From the NCBI RefSeq assembly GCF_004745805.1, contig NZ_SRLQ01000004.1:835789-899788 (forward strand): a stretch of DNA of 64,000 nt. Reading direction: 5' to 3'. The stretch comes from Mycolicibacterium sp. CH28. GTDB taxonomy: Bacteria; Actinomycetota; Actinomycetes; Mycobacteriales; Mycobacteriaceae. The notes beneath the pieces are model-generated. The model worked only from the letters and a program-made list of their open reading frames with translations, had not been told where the DNA came from and did no database searches. Positions 31,900 through 40,981 of the stretch are shown here, one piece after another. A program made the position numbers and the translations under genes. Numbering within the stretch: position 1 is the stretch's first letter; every line of letters starts with the position of its first letter.

Positions 31900-33117
31900 T
31901 CAGGGGCGCCAGCCGGTGCCGTCGGCCCAGGCCCATGCCCGCCGGTAAGCGTCGAGGAACCACGGTTCCTTGGCCTCGGCATAACCGCCGATGTCGGAGT
32001 GCTGGGCCGCCGCACGTTTGACTGCCAGATAGTCGGCCTGTACCCCAGGGTTGGCGGCCAGCCAGTCGACGAACAGCAACGCGAACTGCTGATTGGGCCA
32101 GCCGTCCACCCTGATGTGCACATTGGTGGGCCGACCGGGATCACCTGAAGCGTGGAACCGCTTGTGCCACAACGCCGCTTCCGCGGAGTGGTCAAAGCGA
32201 CCGTCGGTGCTGCGGGCGTCGGATTTGGGCACGTCTGCAGTGATCGCAGCTATCCGCGGGTATCCCGCGTGCAACAGATCCTCGGCGAGTTCGTCGGCCA
32301 CCTCCAGTGAGCCGACCGTCACCTGCACGTCGATGACGTCTTTGGCATCCAGACCGGGTACCGCCGTCGACCCGATGTGGTCGATGCGCACCGCACGATG
32401 CCCGCAGGTGGTGTTGAGCCGGGCAACGATCCGCCGGGCCTGATCGGGCCAGGTCGGATCGGCCGGCACCAGCCGCGGCGGCACGTGCGCCGGCGTCCCG
32501 GCAGTGAGGTTGTGCGCGAACGGCAAGACGCGCTGGTACCACAGTTCGCGCGCCTTCTCGACGAGTTCGCCTGAGGTACCGGAGTTGTCCAGCCACACGT
32601 CGGCGACCGCCCGCCGCTGCTCCTCGGTGGCCTGGGCAGCGATGCGAGCCCTGGCGTCGGCCTCGCTGAAGCCGCGGTACTCCACCAGCCGCTGCACCCT
32701 CAGCTCAGGATCGGCGTGGACGATCGCCACCAACGCGAACATCGGCGCCATTTGCGACTCGACGAGCAGCGGGATGTCCTCGACGATCACGGGGCTTTCT
32801 ACGGACTCGACCGCCGCAGCGATCAGCTCGGAGCGCCGGTGCGCGACCAGCGGGTGCACGATGCCGTTGAGGGTCTGTCGCTTTTCCTCGTCGCTGAACG
32901 CAATCGCGGCCAGCGACGGGCGGTCCAGGGCGCCGTCGGGGCGCAGGATGTGCGACCCGAACGCGTCGACGAGCTTGGCCAGCCCATCGGTGCCGGGCTC
33001 GACGACCTCGCGCGAGATGACGTCCCCGTCGACGACGATGGCGCCACATTCAGCGAATGTGGCGGACACCGTCGACTTCCCGGCGCCGATACCGCCGGTC
33101 AAACCGATGCGCAGCAA
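31900..33117 (-). CDS. coaE: Dephospho-CoA kinase fused to a GrpB/UPF0157 domain
   Basis: 405 residues from TTG 33117 (LRIGLTGGIGAGKSTVS), the same start as known mycobacterial CoaE. The N-terminal half phosphorylates dephospho-CoA in the last step of CoA synthesis: P-loop GGIGAGKST, LID-like VEDIPLLVE, RLVEYRGFSEADARARI. The C-terminal ~200 residues are a GrpB nucleotidyltransferase-like domain (VRIDHIGSTAVPGLDAKDVIDVQV), typical of mycobacterial CoaE. The alternative GTG at 33162 falls inside the rpsA terminator hairpin and is less likely. Downstream of rpsA in the same direction. Confidence 0.94.
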   Translation of the reverse strand: MLRIGLTGGIGAGKSTVSATFAECGAIVVDGDVISREVVEPGTDGLAKLVDAFGSHILRPDGALDRPSLAAIAFSDEEKRQTLNGIVHPLVAHRRSELIAAAVESVESPVIVEDIPLLVESQMAPMFALVAIVHADPELRVQRLVEYRGFSEADARARIAAQATEEQRRAVADVWLDNSGTSGELVEKARELWYQRVLPFAHNLTAGTPAHVPPRLVPADPTWPDQARRIVARLNTTCGHRAVRIDHIGSTAVPGLDAKDVIDVQVTVGSLEVADELAEDLLHAGYPRIAAITADVPKSDARSTDGRFDHSAEAALWHKRFHASGDPGRPTNVHIRVDGWPNQQFALLFVDWLAANPGVQADYLAVKRAAAQHSDIGGYAEAKEPWFLDAYRRAWAWADGTGWRP

Positions 33118-33140
33118 TGCAGTGCCCTCACGTGGAGAAG

Positions 33141-33184
33141 GTGAAAAAGAACCGCGCAGCACGTCGGTAAGACGTGCTGCGCGG
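33141..33184 (-). terminator. Intrinsic terminator after rpsA
   Basis: Minus strand: CCGCGCAGCACGTC (33184-33171), loop TTACC, and GACGTGCTGCGCGG form a perfect 14-bp stem, followed by TTCTTTTTCAC (33151-33141). It begins 25 bp after the rpsA stop and ends 24 bp before the coaE start. Few mycobacterial genes have so classical a terminator; it should separate the highly expressed rpsA from coaE. Confidence 0.9.
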
Positions 33185-33209
33185 CTTCACTCGGCGAATG
33201 AGTGTCTTG

Positions 33210-34661
33210 TTACGCGTTACCCGCGAGCTTCTCGCGCAGTGCGGCGAGCTGAGCGTCGCTGGCCAGCGAACCACCGGCCGACTCACCCGAGCTCGACGAC
33301 GAAGACGAACCGTTGGCCGTAGCCGGCCGGCTCGCGGCCTCGGCTTCGGCAGCGGCGAACTTCTCCATCTGCGCGGTGTGCATCTTGTGCCGGCGCTCGG
33401 CCTCGGCGTAGCGGGCCTCCCACTCGGTGCGCTGCTTGTCGAAGCCCTCGAGCCATTCGTTGGTCTCGGCGTCGAAGCCCTCGGGGAAGATGTAGTTCCC
33501 CGCGTCGTCGTAGCTGTCGGCCATGCCGTACTTCGAGGGGTCGAACTCCTCGGTGTAGTCCTCGTTGGCCTGCTTGAGGCTCAGCGAGATGCGGCGACGC
33601 TCCAGGTCGATGTCGATGACCTTGACCATCGCGTCGTCGCCGACCTGAACCACCTGGTCCGGGACCTCGACGTGGCGCTCGGCCAGCTCGGAGATGTGCA
33701 CCAGACCCTCGATGCCCTCCTCGACGCGGACGAACGCACCGAACGGCACCAGCTTGGTGACCTTGCCCGGCACGATCTGACCGATCGCGTGGGTGCGGGC
33801 GAAGTGACGCCACGGGTCTTCCTGAGTTGCCTTGAGCGACAGCGAAACCCGCTCGCGGTCCATGTCGACGTCGAGCACCTCGACAGTGACCTCGTCGCCC
33901 ACGGTGACGACCTCGGACGGGTGATCGATGTGCTTCCAGGACAGCTCCGAAACGTGCACCAGGCCGTCGACACCGCCGAGATCGACGAATGCGCCGAAGT
34001 TGACGATCGAGGACACGACACCCTTGCGGATGGCGCCCTTCTGCAGCTGGTTGAGGAACTCGCTGCGGACCTCGGACTGGGTCTGCTCCAGCCAGGCACG
34101 ACGGGACAGGACCACGTTGTTGCGGTTCTTGTCCAGCTCGATGATCTTGGCTTCGATCTCCTTGCCGATATAGGGCTGGAGATCGCGGACACGACGCATC
34201 TCGACCAGTGACGCGGGCAGGAAGCCACGCAGGCCGATGTCGAGGATCAGGCCGCCCTTGACGACCTCGATGACGGTGCCCTTGACGGCCTCGTCCTTCT
34301 CCTTGAGAGCCTCGATGGTGCCCCACGCGCGCTCGTACTGAGCACGCTTCTTGGACAGGATCAAGCGGCCTTCCTTGTCCTCCTTGGTGAGGACGAGGGC
34401 TTCCACCTCATCGCCGACGGACACAACCTCATTGGGGTCGACGTCGTGCTTGATGGAAAGTTCACGGGAAGGGATGACACCTTCGGTCTTATAGCCGATG
34501 TCGAGGAGAACCTCGTCCCGGTCGACCTTGACGATCGTCCCCTCGACGATGTCGCCATCGTTGAAGTATTTGATGGTTTTGTCGATAGCGGCGAGGAAGT
34601 CCTCAGCCGAGCCGATGTCGTTGACGGCTACTTGCGGCGAGGTCACGGTGGGACTTGGCAT
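33210..34661 (-). CDS. rpsA: 30S ribosomal protein S1
   Basis: 483 residues from ATG 34661 (MPSPTVTSPQVAVNDIG). Four S1 RNA-binding repeats are visible: GDIVEGTIVKVDRDEVLLDIG, VKGTVIEVVKGGLILDIGLRG, RKGVVSSIVNFGAFVDLGGVDGLVHVSELSW, and VPGKVTKLVPFGAFVRVEEGIEGLVHISELA. The C-terminal tail is acidic with a Ser-rich patch, the region that differs between mycobacteria and that was implicated in pyrazinoic-acid binding in M. tuberculosis. S1 holds mRNA on the 30S subunit. The frame extends upstream to 34730, but the conserved start is ATG 34661. Confidence 0.97.
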   Translation of the reverse strand: MPSPTVTSPQVAVNDIGSAEDFLAAIDKTIKYFNDGDIVEGTIVKVDRDEVLLDIGYKTEGVIPSRELSIKHDVDPNEVVSVGDEVEALVLTKEDKEGRLILSKKRAQYERAWGTIEALKEKDEAVKGTVIEVVKGGLILDIGLRGFLPASLVEMRRVRDLQPYIGKEIEAKIIELDKNRNNVVLSRRAWLEQTQSEVRSEFLNQLQKGAIRKGVVSSIVNFGAFVDLGGVDGLVHVSELSWKHIDHPSEVVTVGDEVTVEVLDVDMDRERVSLSLKATQEDPWRHFARTHAIGQIVPGKVTKLVPFGAFVRVEEGIEGLVHISELAERHVEVPDQVVQVGDDAMVKVIDIDLERRRISLSLKQANEDYTEEFDPSKYGMADSYDDAGNYIFPEGFDAETNEWLEGFDKQRTEWEARYAEAERRHKMHTAQMEKFAAAEAEAASRPATANGSSSSSSSGESAGGSLASDAQLAALREKLAGNA

Positions 34662-34838
34662 ATTGTTGGGTTGCTCCGGACAGGGTGAATCGTAGGGACA
34701 GGGTTTTGGAGATGCACCCGCAACGGACACAGGTACTATGCGAGCCTACTCGACTAGGCGCACGCTGGACAAACTCGGGTACCGGGGCAGCTCGTCGACA
34801 CGAGCTCTGAGGGGTGAACCGGCGACTACCCTCCACTG

Positions 34839-35987
34839 ATGTCCTACGCGACCACGCCGCCGTTTCCCCGGCCAATTCGCAAGGTCGGAGCGCCGCTGGC
34901 GGCGCTCATCGCCCTGGGCTTCCTCGCCGGGCTGATATTGATCCTGCTGACCGCGGTGAATCCGGTCGGCACCGCGATCGGCTTCGTTCTGTCCACGTTC
35001 GCGATGGCCCTGGTGCTGGTGAGCTACCTGTGGCTGGACCGCTGGGAGCCCGAGCCGCCCCGGCTATTGGTGCTGTCCTTCCTGTGGGGCGCCTCGGTGG
35101 CGGTCCTGGTCTCGGTCGTGCTCGAACTCGTCGTCGAGAAATCAGTGAACCCCGGCGCAGGCGAAGCCGGCATCTTCACCGTCGCCGTCGCCGCGCCGGT
35201 GATCGAGGAAGCCGCCAAGGGACTGTTTCTGTTGTTGATGATGACCGGCGTTCGGCGCCACGAACTCAACTCGCTGACCGATTGCCTGGTTTACGCAGGC
35301 GTGACGGCGGTGGGGTTCGCCTGGTTGGAGGACATCTTTTACATCGCCAACGGGGAGTCGCTGTCCAGCTCCCTGGTCACCGCCGCGATGCGACTCATCA
35401 TGGGCCCGTTCGCCCATCCGCTGTTCACCACGTTCACCGGCATCGGCGTGTATTTCGCCCTGCAGCAGCGCAATACGGTGGCCAAGGTGGGATACGTCTT
35501 GCTCGGGTATCTCGCCGCGGTGATCATGCACGGGCTGTGGAATGGTTCGGCGATGGCGGGCGTCGGTGCCTACTTCGGACTGTATGTCGTGTGGATGATG
35601 CCGGTGTTCGGCCTGACCATCGCGCTGGCGGTGAACAGCCGCCGGCGCGAGCAGCGGATCGTCGCCGAAAAGCTGCCGGGCATGGTCGCGGCGGGGCTGG
35701 TGACCCCCGCCGAGGCGGGCTGGCTCGGGTCGATCCGCACCCGCAAGCAGGCGGTCGCCGCGGCAACCCGATTCGGCGGGCGCCCGGCCGGTAGCGGGGT
35801 CAAGCGGTTCGCCGTGCAGGTCGTGGAGCTGGCGTTCGTACGGGACCGCATCGAGCGCGGCTTCGGTGACGCCAGGGTCTTTGCCCTGCAGCAGGAGGAG
35901 GTCGACGGTGTGGTCGCGGCGCGAGCCGCCGCCGGCCCCGCGTTGCACTGGATGAACGGCTACCGAATTCCCGGCGCTCAGCCTTAG
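34839..35987 (+). CDS. PrsW-family intramembrane metalloprotease
   Basis: 382 residues with about eight membrane segments. Conserved PrsW/CAAX-protease motifs: VIEEAAKGLFLLL (EExxK), FAWLEDIFYI (FxxxE), MGPFAHPLFTTFTGIG and YLAAVIMHGLWNGSA, which provide the Glu and His metal ligands. In Bacillus PrsW cleaves an anti-sigma factor; the target here is unknown. The C-terminal cytosolic ~110 residues are extra and helical. It is divergent from rpsA and convergent with polA, overlapping its stop by 4 bp. Confidence 0.88.
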   Translation: MSYATTPPFPRPIRKVGAPLAALIALGFLAGLILILLTAVNPVGTAIGFVLSTFAMALVLVSYLWLDRWEPEPPRLLVLSFLWGASVAVLVSVVLELVVEKSVNPGAGEAGIFTVAVAAPVIEEAAKGLFLLLMMTGVRRHELNSLTDCLVYAGVTAVGFAWLEDIFYIANGESLSSSLVTAAMRLIMGPFAHPLFTTFTGIGVYFALQQRNTVAKVGYVLLGYLAAVIMHGLWNGSAMAGVGAYFGLYVVWMMPVFGLTIALAVNSRRREQRIVAEKLPGMVAAGLVTPAEAGWLGSIRTRKQAVAAATRFGGRPAGSGVKRFAVQVVELAFVRDRIERGFGDARVFALQQEEVDGVVAARAAAGPALHWMNGYRIPGAQP

Positions 35988-38716
35988 TGCGCCGCCGAAT
36001 CCCAGCTGCGGCCGTACCCCACCGACACTTCCAAGGGAACGTCCAGTGGATAGGCACTGCCCATTTTGTCCCGCACCAGCTCCTCGACGGCGTCACGCTC
36101 CCCCGGCGCGACTTCGAGTAACAGCTCGTCGTGCACCTGGAGCAACATCCGTGACGTCAGCCCGGAACTGCGCAACGCCTCGGACACCTCGATCATCGCG
36201 ACCTTGATGATGTCGGCGGCGCTGCCCTGGATCGGGGCGTTCAGCGCGGCCCGTTCGGCAGCCTCGCGCACGTTGCGATTGCTGCTGTCGAGTTCGGGCA
36301 GATAGCGGCGGCGGCCCAGCACCGTGGAGGTGTAACCGTCCTTGCGGGCCTGGTCGACCACGGACTGCAGATAGTCGCGAACCCCGCCGAACCGGGCGAA
36401 GTACGACTCCATCTGCTCTTTGGCCTCTTCGGTGGAGATCTTCAGCTGTGATGCCAGCCCATAGGCGCTCAGCCCGTACGCCAAGCCGTAGGACATTGCC
36501 TTGACCCGCCGGCGCAATTCCGGCGTGACCTCGGAGATGTCCACTCCGAAAGCCCGCGACGCAACGAAGGAATGCAGGTCCTCGCCGGTGTTGAACGCCT
36601 CGATGAGGCCGGCGTCCTTGGACAGGTGCGCCATGATGCGCATCTCGATCTGGCTGTAGTCCGCGGTCATCAGCTCCGCGAAGCCGTCGCCGACGACGAA
36701 GGCGTCCCGGATCTCCCGGCCGGCCTCGGTCCGGATCGGGATGTTCTGCAGGTTGGGCTCGGTCGACGAAAGCCGGCCGGTCGCGGCAATCGTCTGGTTG
36801 AAGGTCGTGTGTATCCGGCCGTCGGCGGCAACGGAATTCAGCAGGCCGTCGACGGTGACCTTCAGCCGGGTGACGTCACGGTGGGTGAGCAGGTGCTGGA
36901 GGAACGGATGGCCGGTCTTGTCGAAAAGCCCTTGCAGCGCATCGGCGTCGGTGGTGTAGCCGGTTTTGGTGCGCTTGGTCTTGGGCATCTCGAGTTCGTC
37001 GAACAGCACCACCTGCAGCTGCTTGGGCGAACCGAGGTTGATCTGTTTGCCGATCACGCCGTAGGCCGCTTCGGCGGCGTCACGGATCGCGTCGCCGAAC
37101 GTGCTCTGCAGCTGCTTGAGGCGGTCCTGGTCGACGGCGATACCGACCGATTCCAGGCTTGCCAGGACCGTCTGCACCGGCAGTTCCATCTTGCCGAGCA
37201 GCGCGACGGAATCGATGCGGGTCAGCTCTTCGTCGAGTGCGTCGGCCAGGTCGATGACGGCCTTGGCCCGCAGGATCAGCGTTTGGACGGCTTGATCGTC
37301 GACGCCGTCGCTGTCGTCGAGAAGTGAAAGTTGTTGTTGTTCAGGAGTGTCGGCCCGCAATTCGCGGCGCAGATACCGCAGTGAAAGATCGTCGAGGGCG
37401 AAGCTGCGCTGGCCGGGACGCACCAGGTAGGCCGCCAGCGCGGTATCGGAAGTGACGCCCGCCAGCGACCAACCCCGGCCGGCCAGGTCATGGATGGCCA
37501 GCTTGGCCTCGTGTAGCGCCTTGGGTTTGTCGGTCGCGGCCAGCCACTCGCCCAGTGCTGCCTCGTCCTCGTCGGTCAGCGTCGTGGTGTCGATGTAGCA
37601 GCCTTCACCATCGGCGGCGGCGATCGCGATGGCGGTGGCATCGCCGTCGTAGGCAAGATGCGTGCCCACCACGGCGAGGCCGGAGCGTGCACCGGTGGAG
37701 GCGTGTTCGGCCAGCCAGGCACCGACCGTGCCCGGTTCCAGTGCGCCGCCGCGGACGTCGAAGCCCTCGTCGACCTCGGGGTTGGCCGACGCGAGCGTGT
37801 CGAACAGCCGGTCGCGCAGCACCCGGAACTCCAGGTCGTCGAAGAGCCGGTGAATGTGGTCGCGGTCCCACGGCTGCATTCGCAGGGTGTCCGGGGTCTG
37901 GGGCAGCGGCACATCCTTGACCAGCTCGGTGAGATCACGGTTGAGTACGACGCTGCCGAGGTGGGCGCGCAGCGCGTCACCGACCTTGCCCTTGACGGCG
38001 TCGACGTTGTCGACCAGGGACTGCAGCGAGCCGTACTCGATGATCCACTTGGTGGCGGTCTTCTCCCCCACGCCCGGGATGCCGGGCAGGTTGTCGCTCG
38101 GGTCGCCCCGCAACGCCGCGAAATCCGGGTATTGCCGCGGCGTCAGTCCGTACTTGGCCTCGACCGCCTCAGGGGTGAATCGGGTCAATTCACTGACACC
38201 CTTGATCGGGTACAGCACCGTCACGTCGTCGCTGACCAGCTGCAGGGAGTCGCGGTCACCGGTGACCACCAGGACGCGGTACCCGTCGTGCTCGGCCTGG
38301 GTCGCCAGCGTCGCGATGATGTCGTCGGCTTCATACCCGGCCTCGGCCAGCACCGTGATGCCCAGCGCGACAAGGACTTCCTTAGTGATGTCGATCTGGC
38401 CGCGGAATTCGTCCGGTGTCGACGACCGGTTGGCCTTGTATTCCGGGAACTTCTCGGAGCGGTGGGTCTGGCGCGAGACGTCGAAGGCGGCGGCGATGTG
38501 GCTGGGCTTCTCGTCGCGCAGCAGGTTTATGAGCATGGCGGTGAACCCGTAGACCGCGTTGGTGGTCAGCCCACCCTGGGTTTTGAAGTTCTCGGCGGGC
38601 AGCGCATAGAACGCCCGGAATGCCAGCGAGTTGCCGTCCAGCAGCATCAACGTCGGCTTGGTGTCGGCGCCTCGCTTCGTGTCGGCGGTGTCGGTCGCGG
38701 TGTTGGCGGGGCTCAC
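35984..38716 (-). CDS. polA: DNA polymerase I
   Basis: 910 residues from GTG 38716. N-terminal 5'-nuclease: LMLLDGNSLAFRAFYAL, AAFDVSRQTHRSE, VVTGDRDSLQLV, RGDPSDNLPGIPGVGEKTA. The middle exonuclease-like domain appears to lack the DxE metal ligands of a working proofreading site, as known for mycobacterial Pol I. The polymerase motifs are complete: A (MTADYSQIEMRIMAHLS), B/O-helix (RRRVKAMSYGLAYGLSAYG) and C (LLQVHDELLLEV). It fills gaps in repair, including after UvrABC, and removes RNA primers. Starts further upstream (38734) are not conserved. The LysR stop lies 10 bp upstream. Confidence 0.97.
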   Translation of the reverse strand: MSPANTATDTADTKRGADTKPTLMLLDGNSLAFRAFYALPAENFKTQGGLTTNAVYGFTAMLINLLRDEKPSHIAAAFDVSRQTHRSEKFPEYKANRSSTPDEFRGQIDITKEVLVALGITVLAEAGYEADDIIATLATQAEHDGYRVLVVTGDRDSLQLVSDDVTVLYPIKGVSELTRFTPEAVEAKYGLTPRQYPDFAALRGDPSDNLPGIPGVGEKTATKWIIEYGSLQSLVDNVDAVKGKVGDALRAHLGSVVLNRDLTELVKDVPLPQTPDTLRMQPWDRDHIHRLFDDLEFRVLRDRLFDTLASANPEVDEGFDVRGGALEPGTVGAWLAEHASTGARSGLAVVGTHLAYDGDATAIAIAAADGEGCYIDTTTLTDEDEAALGEWLAATDKPKALHEAKLAIHDLAGRGWSLAGVTSDTALAAYLVRPGQRSFALDDLSLRYLRRELRADTPEQQQLSLLDDSDGVDDQAVQTLILRAKAVIDLADALDEELTRIDSVALLGKMELPVQTVLASLESVGIAVDQDRLKQLQSTFGDAIRDAAEAAYGVIGKQINLGSPKQLQVVLFDELEMPKTKRTKTGYTTDADALQGLFDKTGHPFLQHLLTHRDVTRLKVTVDGLLNSVAADGRIHTTFNQTIAATGRLSSTEPNLQNIPIRTEAGREIRDAFVVGDGFAELMTADYSQIEMRIMAHLSKDAGLIEAFNTGEDLHSFVASRAFGVDISEVTPELRRRVKAMSYGLAYGLSAYGLASQLKISTEEAKEQMESYFARFGGVRDYLQSVVDQARKDGYTSTVLGRRRYLPELDSSNRNVREAAERAALNAPIQGSAADIIKVAMIEVSEALRSSGLTSRMLLQVHDELLLEVAPGERDAVEELVRDKMGSAYPLDVPLEVSVGYGRSWDSAAH

Positions 38717-38726
38717 GCCCCTAACT

Positions 38727-39617
38727 CTAGGCATCGGCTCCGACAGCCAGACGGGCCCTGGCCATTCCGACGAGCACCCGCGCCGCTGGGCTCATCGGGC
38801 CGGCGGCGCGCCAGGCGAATACCAGCCGTCCGCGCAGCGAAGGCGTGATCGGCAGCGGATGCAGACCCACTCGTGACGCCACCACCACCCGGGGCAGCAC
38901 CGCGACACCGAGCCCCCGCTCGGCGAAGTCGGCAAGGGCCCCGGGAGTGTTGGCCTCGATCGCCACCCGAACGCTGAGTCCTGCCGCTGCACAAGCATTG
39001 TCGAGCTGTCGGCGTATCCCGGTACCGCTGGGGAGCGCGATGACGGCGCGTTCGGTGAGGTCGGCCAGGGTGATCGAGGGGCGGTCGGCCCACTCGTCAT
39101 CCGCGGACACCGCGCCGATGATCGGCTCGTCGGCGACCACGGCACCGTCGAGCCCGTCCGGCAGTTCGTCCGGGCCGACCGAGATGATCGCGGCGTCGAG
39201 CCGCCCGGACTGCACTCCTTCGACGAGCCGGTCCGTGTCGTCGGTGCCGAGCGTGACGTCGACGTGGGGATGGGCCCGGTGGAATTCGGCCAGCAGGCCG
39301 GGCATGTCGACATCGTGGGCGGTGACGGTGCCGATGGCGACCGACCCACGGATCAGCGCGGCCACCTCGTCGACGGCGGCGCGGGCGTCGGCTACCGCGG
39401 CCAGTGCGGCCCTGGCATATGGGAGCATCGCCGCACCGGCGGCGGTCAGGCACACCTGGCGGCGGGTGCGATCCAGCAATGGCTGGCCGACTTCCCTTTC
39501 CAGCCGGGCAATCTGGGCGCTGACCGCCGGCTGGGCGACGTGTTCCCGCTCGGCAGCGCGGGTGAAGTTCGCTTCTTCGACGACGGCGATGAGGTACTCG
39601 AGCTGCCGCAGTTCCAT
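38727..39617 (-). CDS. LysR-family transcriptional regulator
   Basis: 296 residues from ATG 39617 (MELRQLEYLIAVVEEANFT). Typical LysR winged HTH: RAAEREHVAQPAVSAQIARLEREVGQPLLDR. The substrate-binding domain follows (SVAIGTVTAHDVDMPGLLAE ... ANTPGALADFAERGLGVAVL). It is divergent from the flavin monooxygenase gene, 70 bp away, which it most likely controls; the effector would be the monooxygenase substrate or product (inference). Confidence 0.93.
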   Translation of the reverse strand: MELRQLEYLIAVVEEANFTRAAEREHVAQPAVSAQIARLEREVGQPLLDRTRRQVCLTAAGAAMLPYARAALAAVADARAAVDEVAALIRGSVAIGTVTAHDVDMPGLLAEFHRAHPHVDVTLGTDDTDRLVEGVQSGRLDAAIISVGPDELPDGLDGAVVADEPIIGAVSADDEWADRPSITLADLTERAVIALPSGTGIRRQLDNACAAAGLSVRVAIEANTPGALADFAERGLGVAVLPRVVVASRVGLHPLPITPSLRGRLVFAWRAAGPMSPAARVLVGMARARLAVGADA

Positions 39618-39687
39618 AATCACAGCTTATAGTTCAAGTAGGGAAGATGTATTGGACTTATAGCTTCTGGGCGCTGAACCTGGACGC
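39618..39687. promoter_or_regulatory. Divergent LysR/monooxygenase promoter region
   Basis: This AT-rich 70-bp gap carries two direct copies of CTTATAG (39626-39632 and 39657-39663), 31 bp apart. Between them is an imperfect dyad (TTCAAGTA ... TATTGGA) of the T-N11-A type bound by LysR proteins. Exact sites cannot be fixed by eye. Confidence 0.45.
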
Positions 39688-40830
39688 ATGCCCAATGACA
39701 CAGTTCTCATCGCCGGAGCCGGCATCGGTGGCCTGACCACCGCGCTGGCACTTCATGCCCGCGGTGTCGACGTCGCCATCGTGGACCGCGCCCGCCAACT
39801 CCGCCCCCTCGGAGTGGGGATCAACCTGTTGCCGCACGCCGTGCGTGAACTCGCCGACCTCGGCCTGGGTGACGCGGTACGCGATATCGCGGCTGCACCC
39901 CATTCCATCTGCTTCTACGACCACACCGGCGACCTGCTGTTCCGTGAGCCACGCGGACTGGCCGCCGGCGACGCGCACCCGCAACTGTCGGTCCACCGCG
40001 GTCGACTGCAGATGCTGCTGCTCGAGGCGGTACGCGACCGCCTCGGCGTCACCGCGGTGCAGGTCGGGACCGGTGTCCTCGGGTTCACTCAGAATGCCGC
40101 CCAGGTCCAGGTGCAGACCACGGCTGGGGATCTGTCCGGCGCCGCGCTGGTCGGTGCCGACGGAATCGGCTCTGCGGTGCGCGCGGCGTTGCACCCCGAG
40201 CCCGACCCGATGATGTGGTCGGGCGTCACGATGTACCGCGGCGCCGCGTCGACGCCGGCATTCCTCGACGGCGCGACCATGGCGATCATCAAGGGCGACA
40301 ACGGCGTCGACCTCGTGACCTACCCGATCGGCGACGGCCTGGTCAACTGGGTGCTACAGGTGCCGACGGGTGAACCCGGTGTCCTCGACGGCGCTGCGCC
40401 CTGGAATCAGCCAGCCGATCCGGCCGAGGTGCGCAGGCATCTGACCCACTGGAGGCTGAACTGGCTGGACCTCGACACATTGGTCACCAGCACCGAGGAG
40501 ATCTTCCGCTACCCAATGGTGGACCGAAATCCATTGCTGTACTGGGGTATCGGCCGCGTCACCCTGCTGGGCGACGCGGCCCACCCGATGTACCCCGTTG
40601 GCGCCAACGGTGGATCCCAAGCCATCGTCGACGCCCGGGTTCTGGCCGACGAATACGCCGCGGATGGCGTGACCGGGTTGCGGCGCTACGAGGACCAGCG
40701 CCGATCGGAGACCGCTGACGTGGTGGCCGCCAATCGCACGATGCATCGTGCGCCCGCCCGCGACGCCGCCGACCTGGACCGCGCCACCCGCGCCTACCGT
40801 TCCGACACCGCAAGAAGCACTCGCGCATGA
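39688..40830 (+). CDS. FAD-dependent aromatic-ring monooxygenase
   Basis: 380 residues of the PHBH-like class A flavoprotein monooxygenases. FAD-binding GxGxxG is VLIAGAGIGGLTTALALHARG; the second FAD motif is RVTLLGDAAHPMYPVGANGG with the DG motif ALVGADGIGSAVRAALH. Such enzymes hydroxylate phenolic or related substrates with NAD(P)H and O2. The close LysR neighbour points to an inducible catabolic step, but the substrate is unknown. It ends 151 bp before the DUF35 gene, which has its own promoter. Confidence 0.92.
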   Translation: MPNDTVLIAGAGIGGLTTALALHARGVDVAIVDRARQLRPLGVGINLLPHAVRELADLGLGDAVRDIAAAPHSICFYDHTGDLLFREPRGLAAGDAHPQLSVHRGRLQMLLLEAVRDRLGVTAVQVGTGVLGFTQNAAQVQVQTTAGDLSGAALVGADGIGSAVRAALHPEPDPMMWSGVTMYRGAASTPAFLDGATMAIIKGDNGVDLVTYPIGDGLVNWVLQVPTGEPGVLDGAAPWNQPADPAEVRRHLTHWRLNWLDLDTLVTSTEEIFRYPMVDRNPLLYWGIGRVTLLGDAAHPMYPVGANGGSQAIVDARVLADEYAADGVTGLRRYEDQRRSETADVVAANRTMHRAPARDAADLDRATRAYRSDTARSTRA

Positions 40831-40935
40831 CAACGTATGCATTGGTACCCGGGACGTGCGGTGCTGCAGCGGCTGCGGGTGAGCGGCGACCTCTACCGGT
40901 TCAGGCGCCGTTGGGGCGGGGTAGCCAGCGCAAAC

Positions 40936-40975
40936 TGCAACACGTTGCAGTTCGATGGCCACTGTCGCATACGAT
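40936..40975 (+). promoter_or_regulatory. KstR-type operator and -10 element of the DUF35/thiolase operon
   Basis: TGCAACACGTTGCA (40936-40949) matches TnnAACnnGTTnnA, the published KstR motif, exactly; the flanks extend the dyad to AACTGCAA-CACG-TTGCAGTT. TACGAT (40970-40975) fits a -10 element, six bases before GTG 40982. The operator would overlap the -35 region, as expected for repression by KstR, the cholesterol-catabolism TetR repressor. Confidence 0.85.
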
Positions 40976-40981
40976 GACCCC

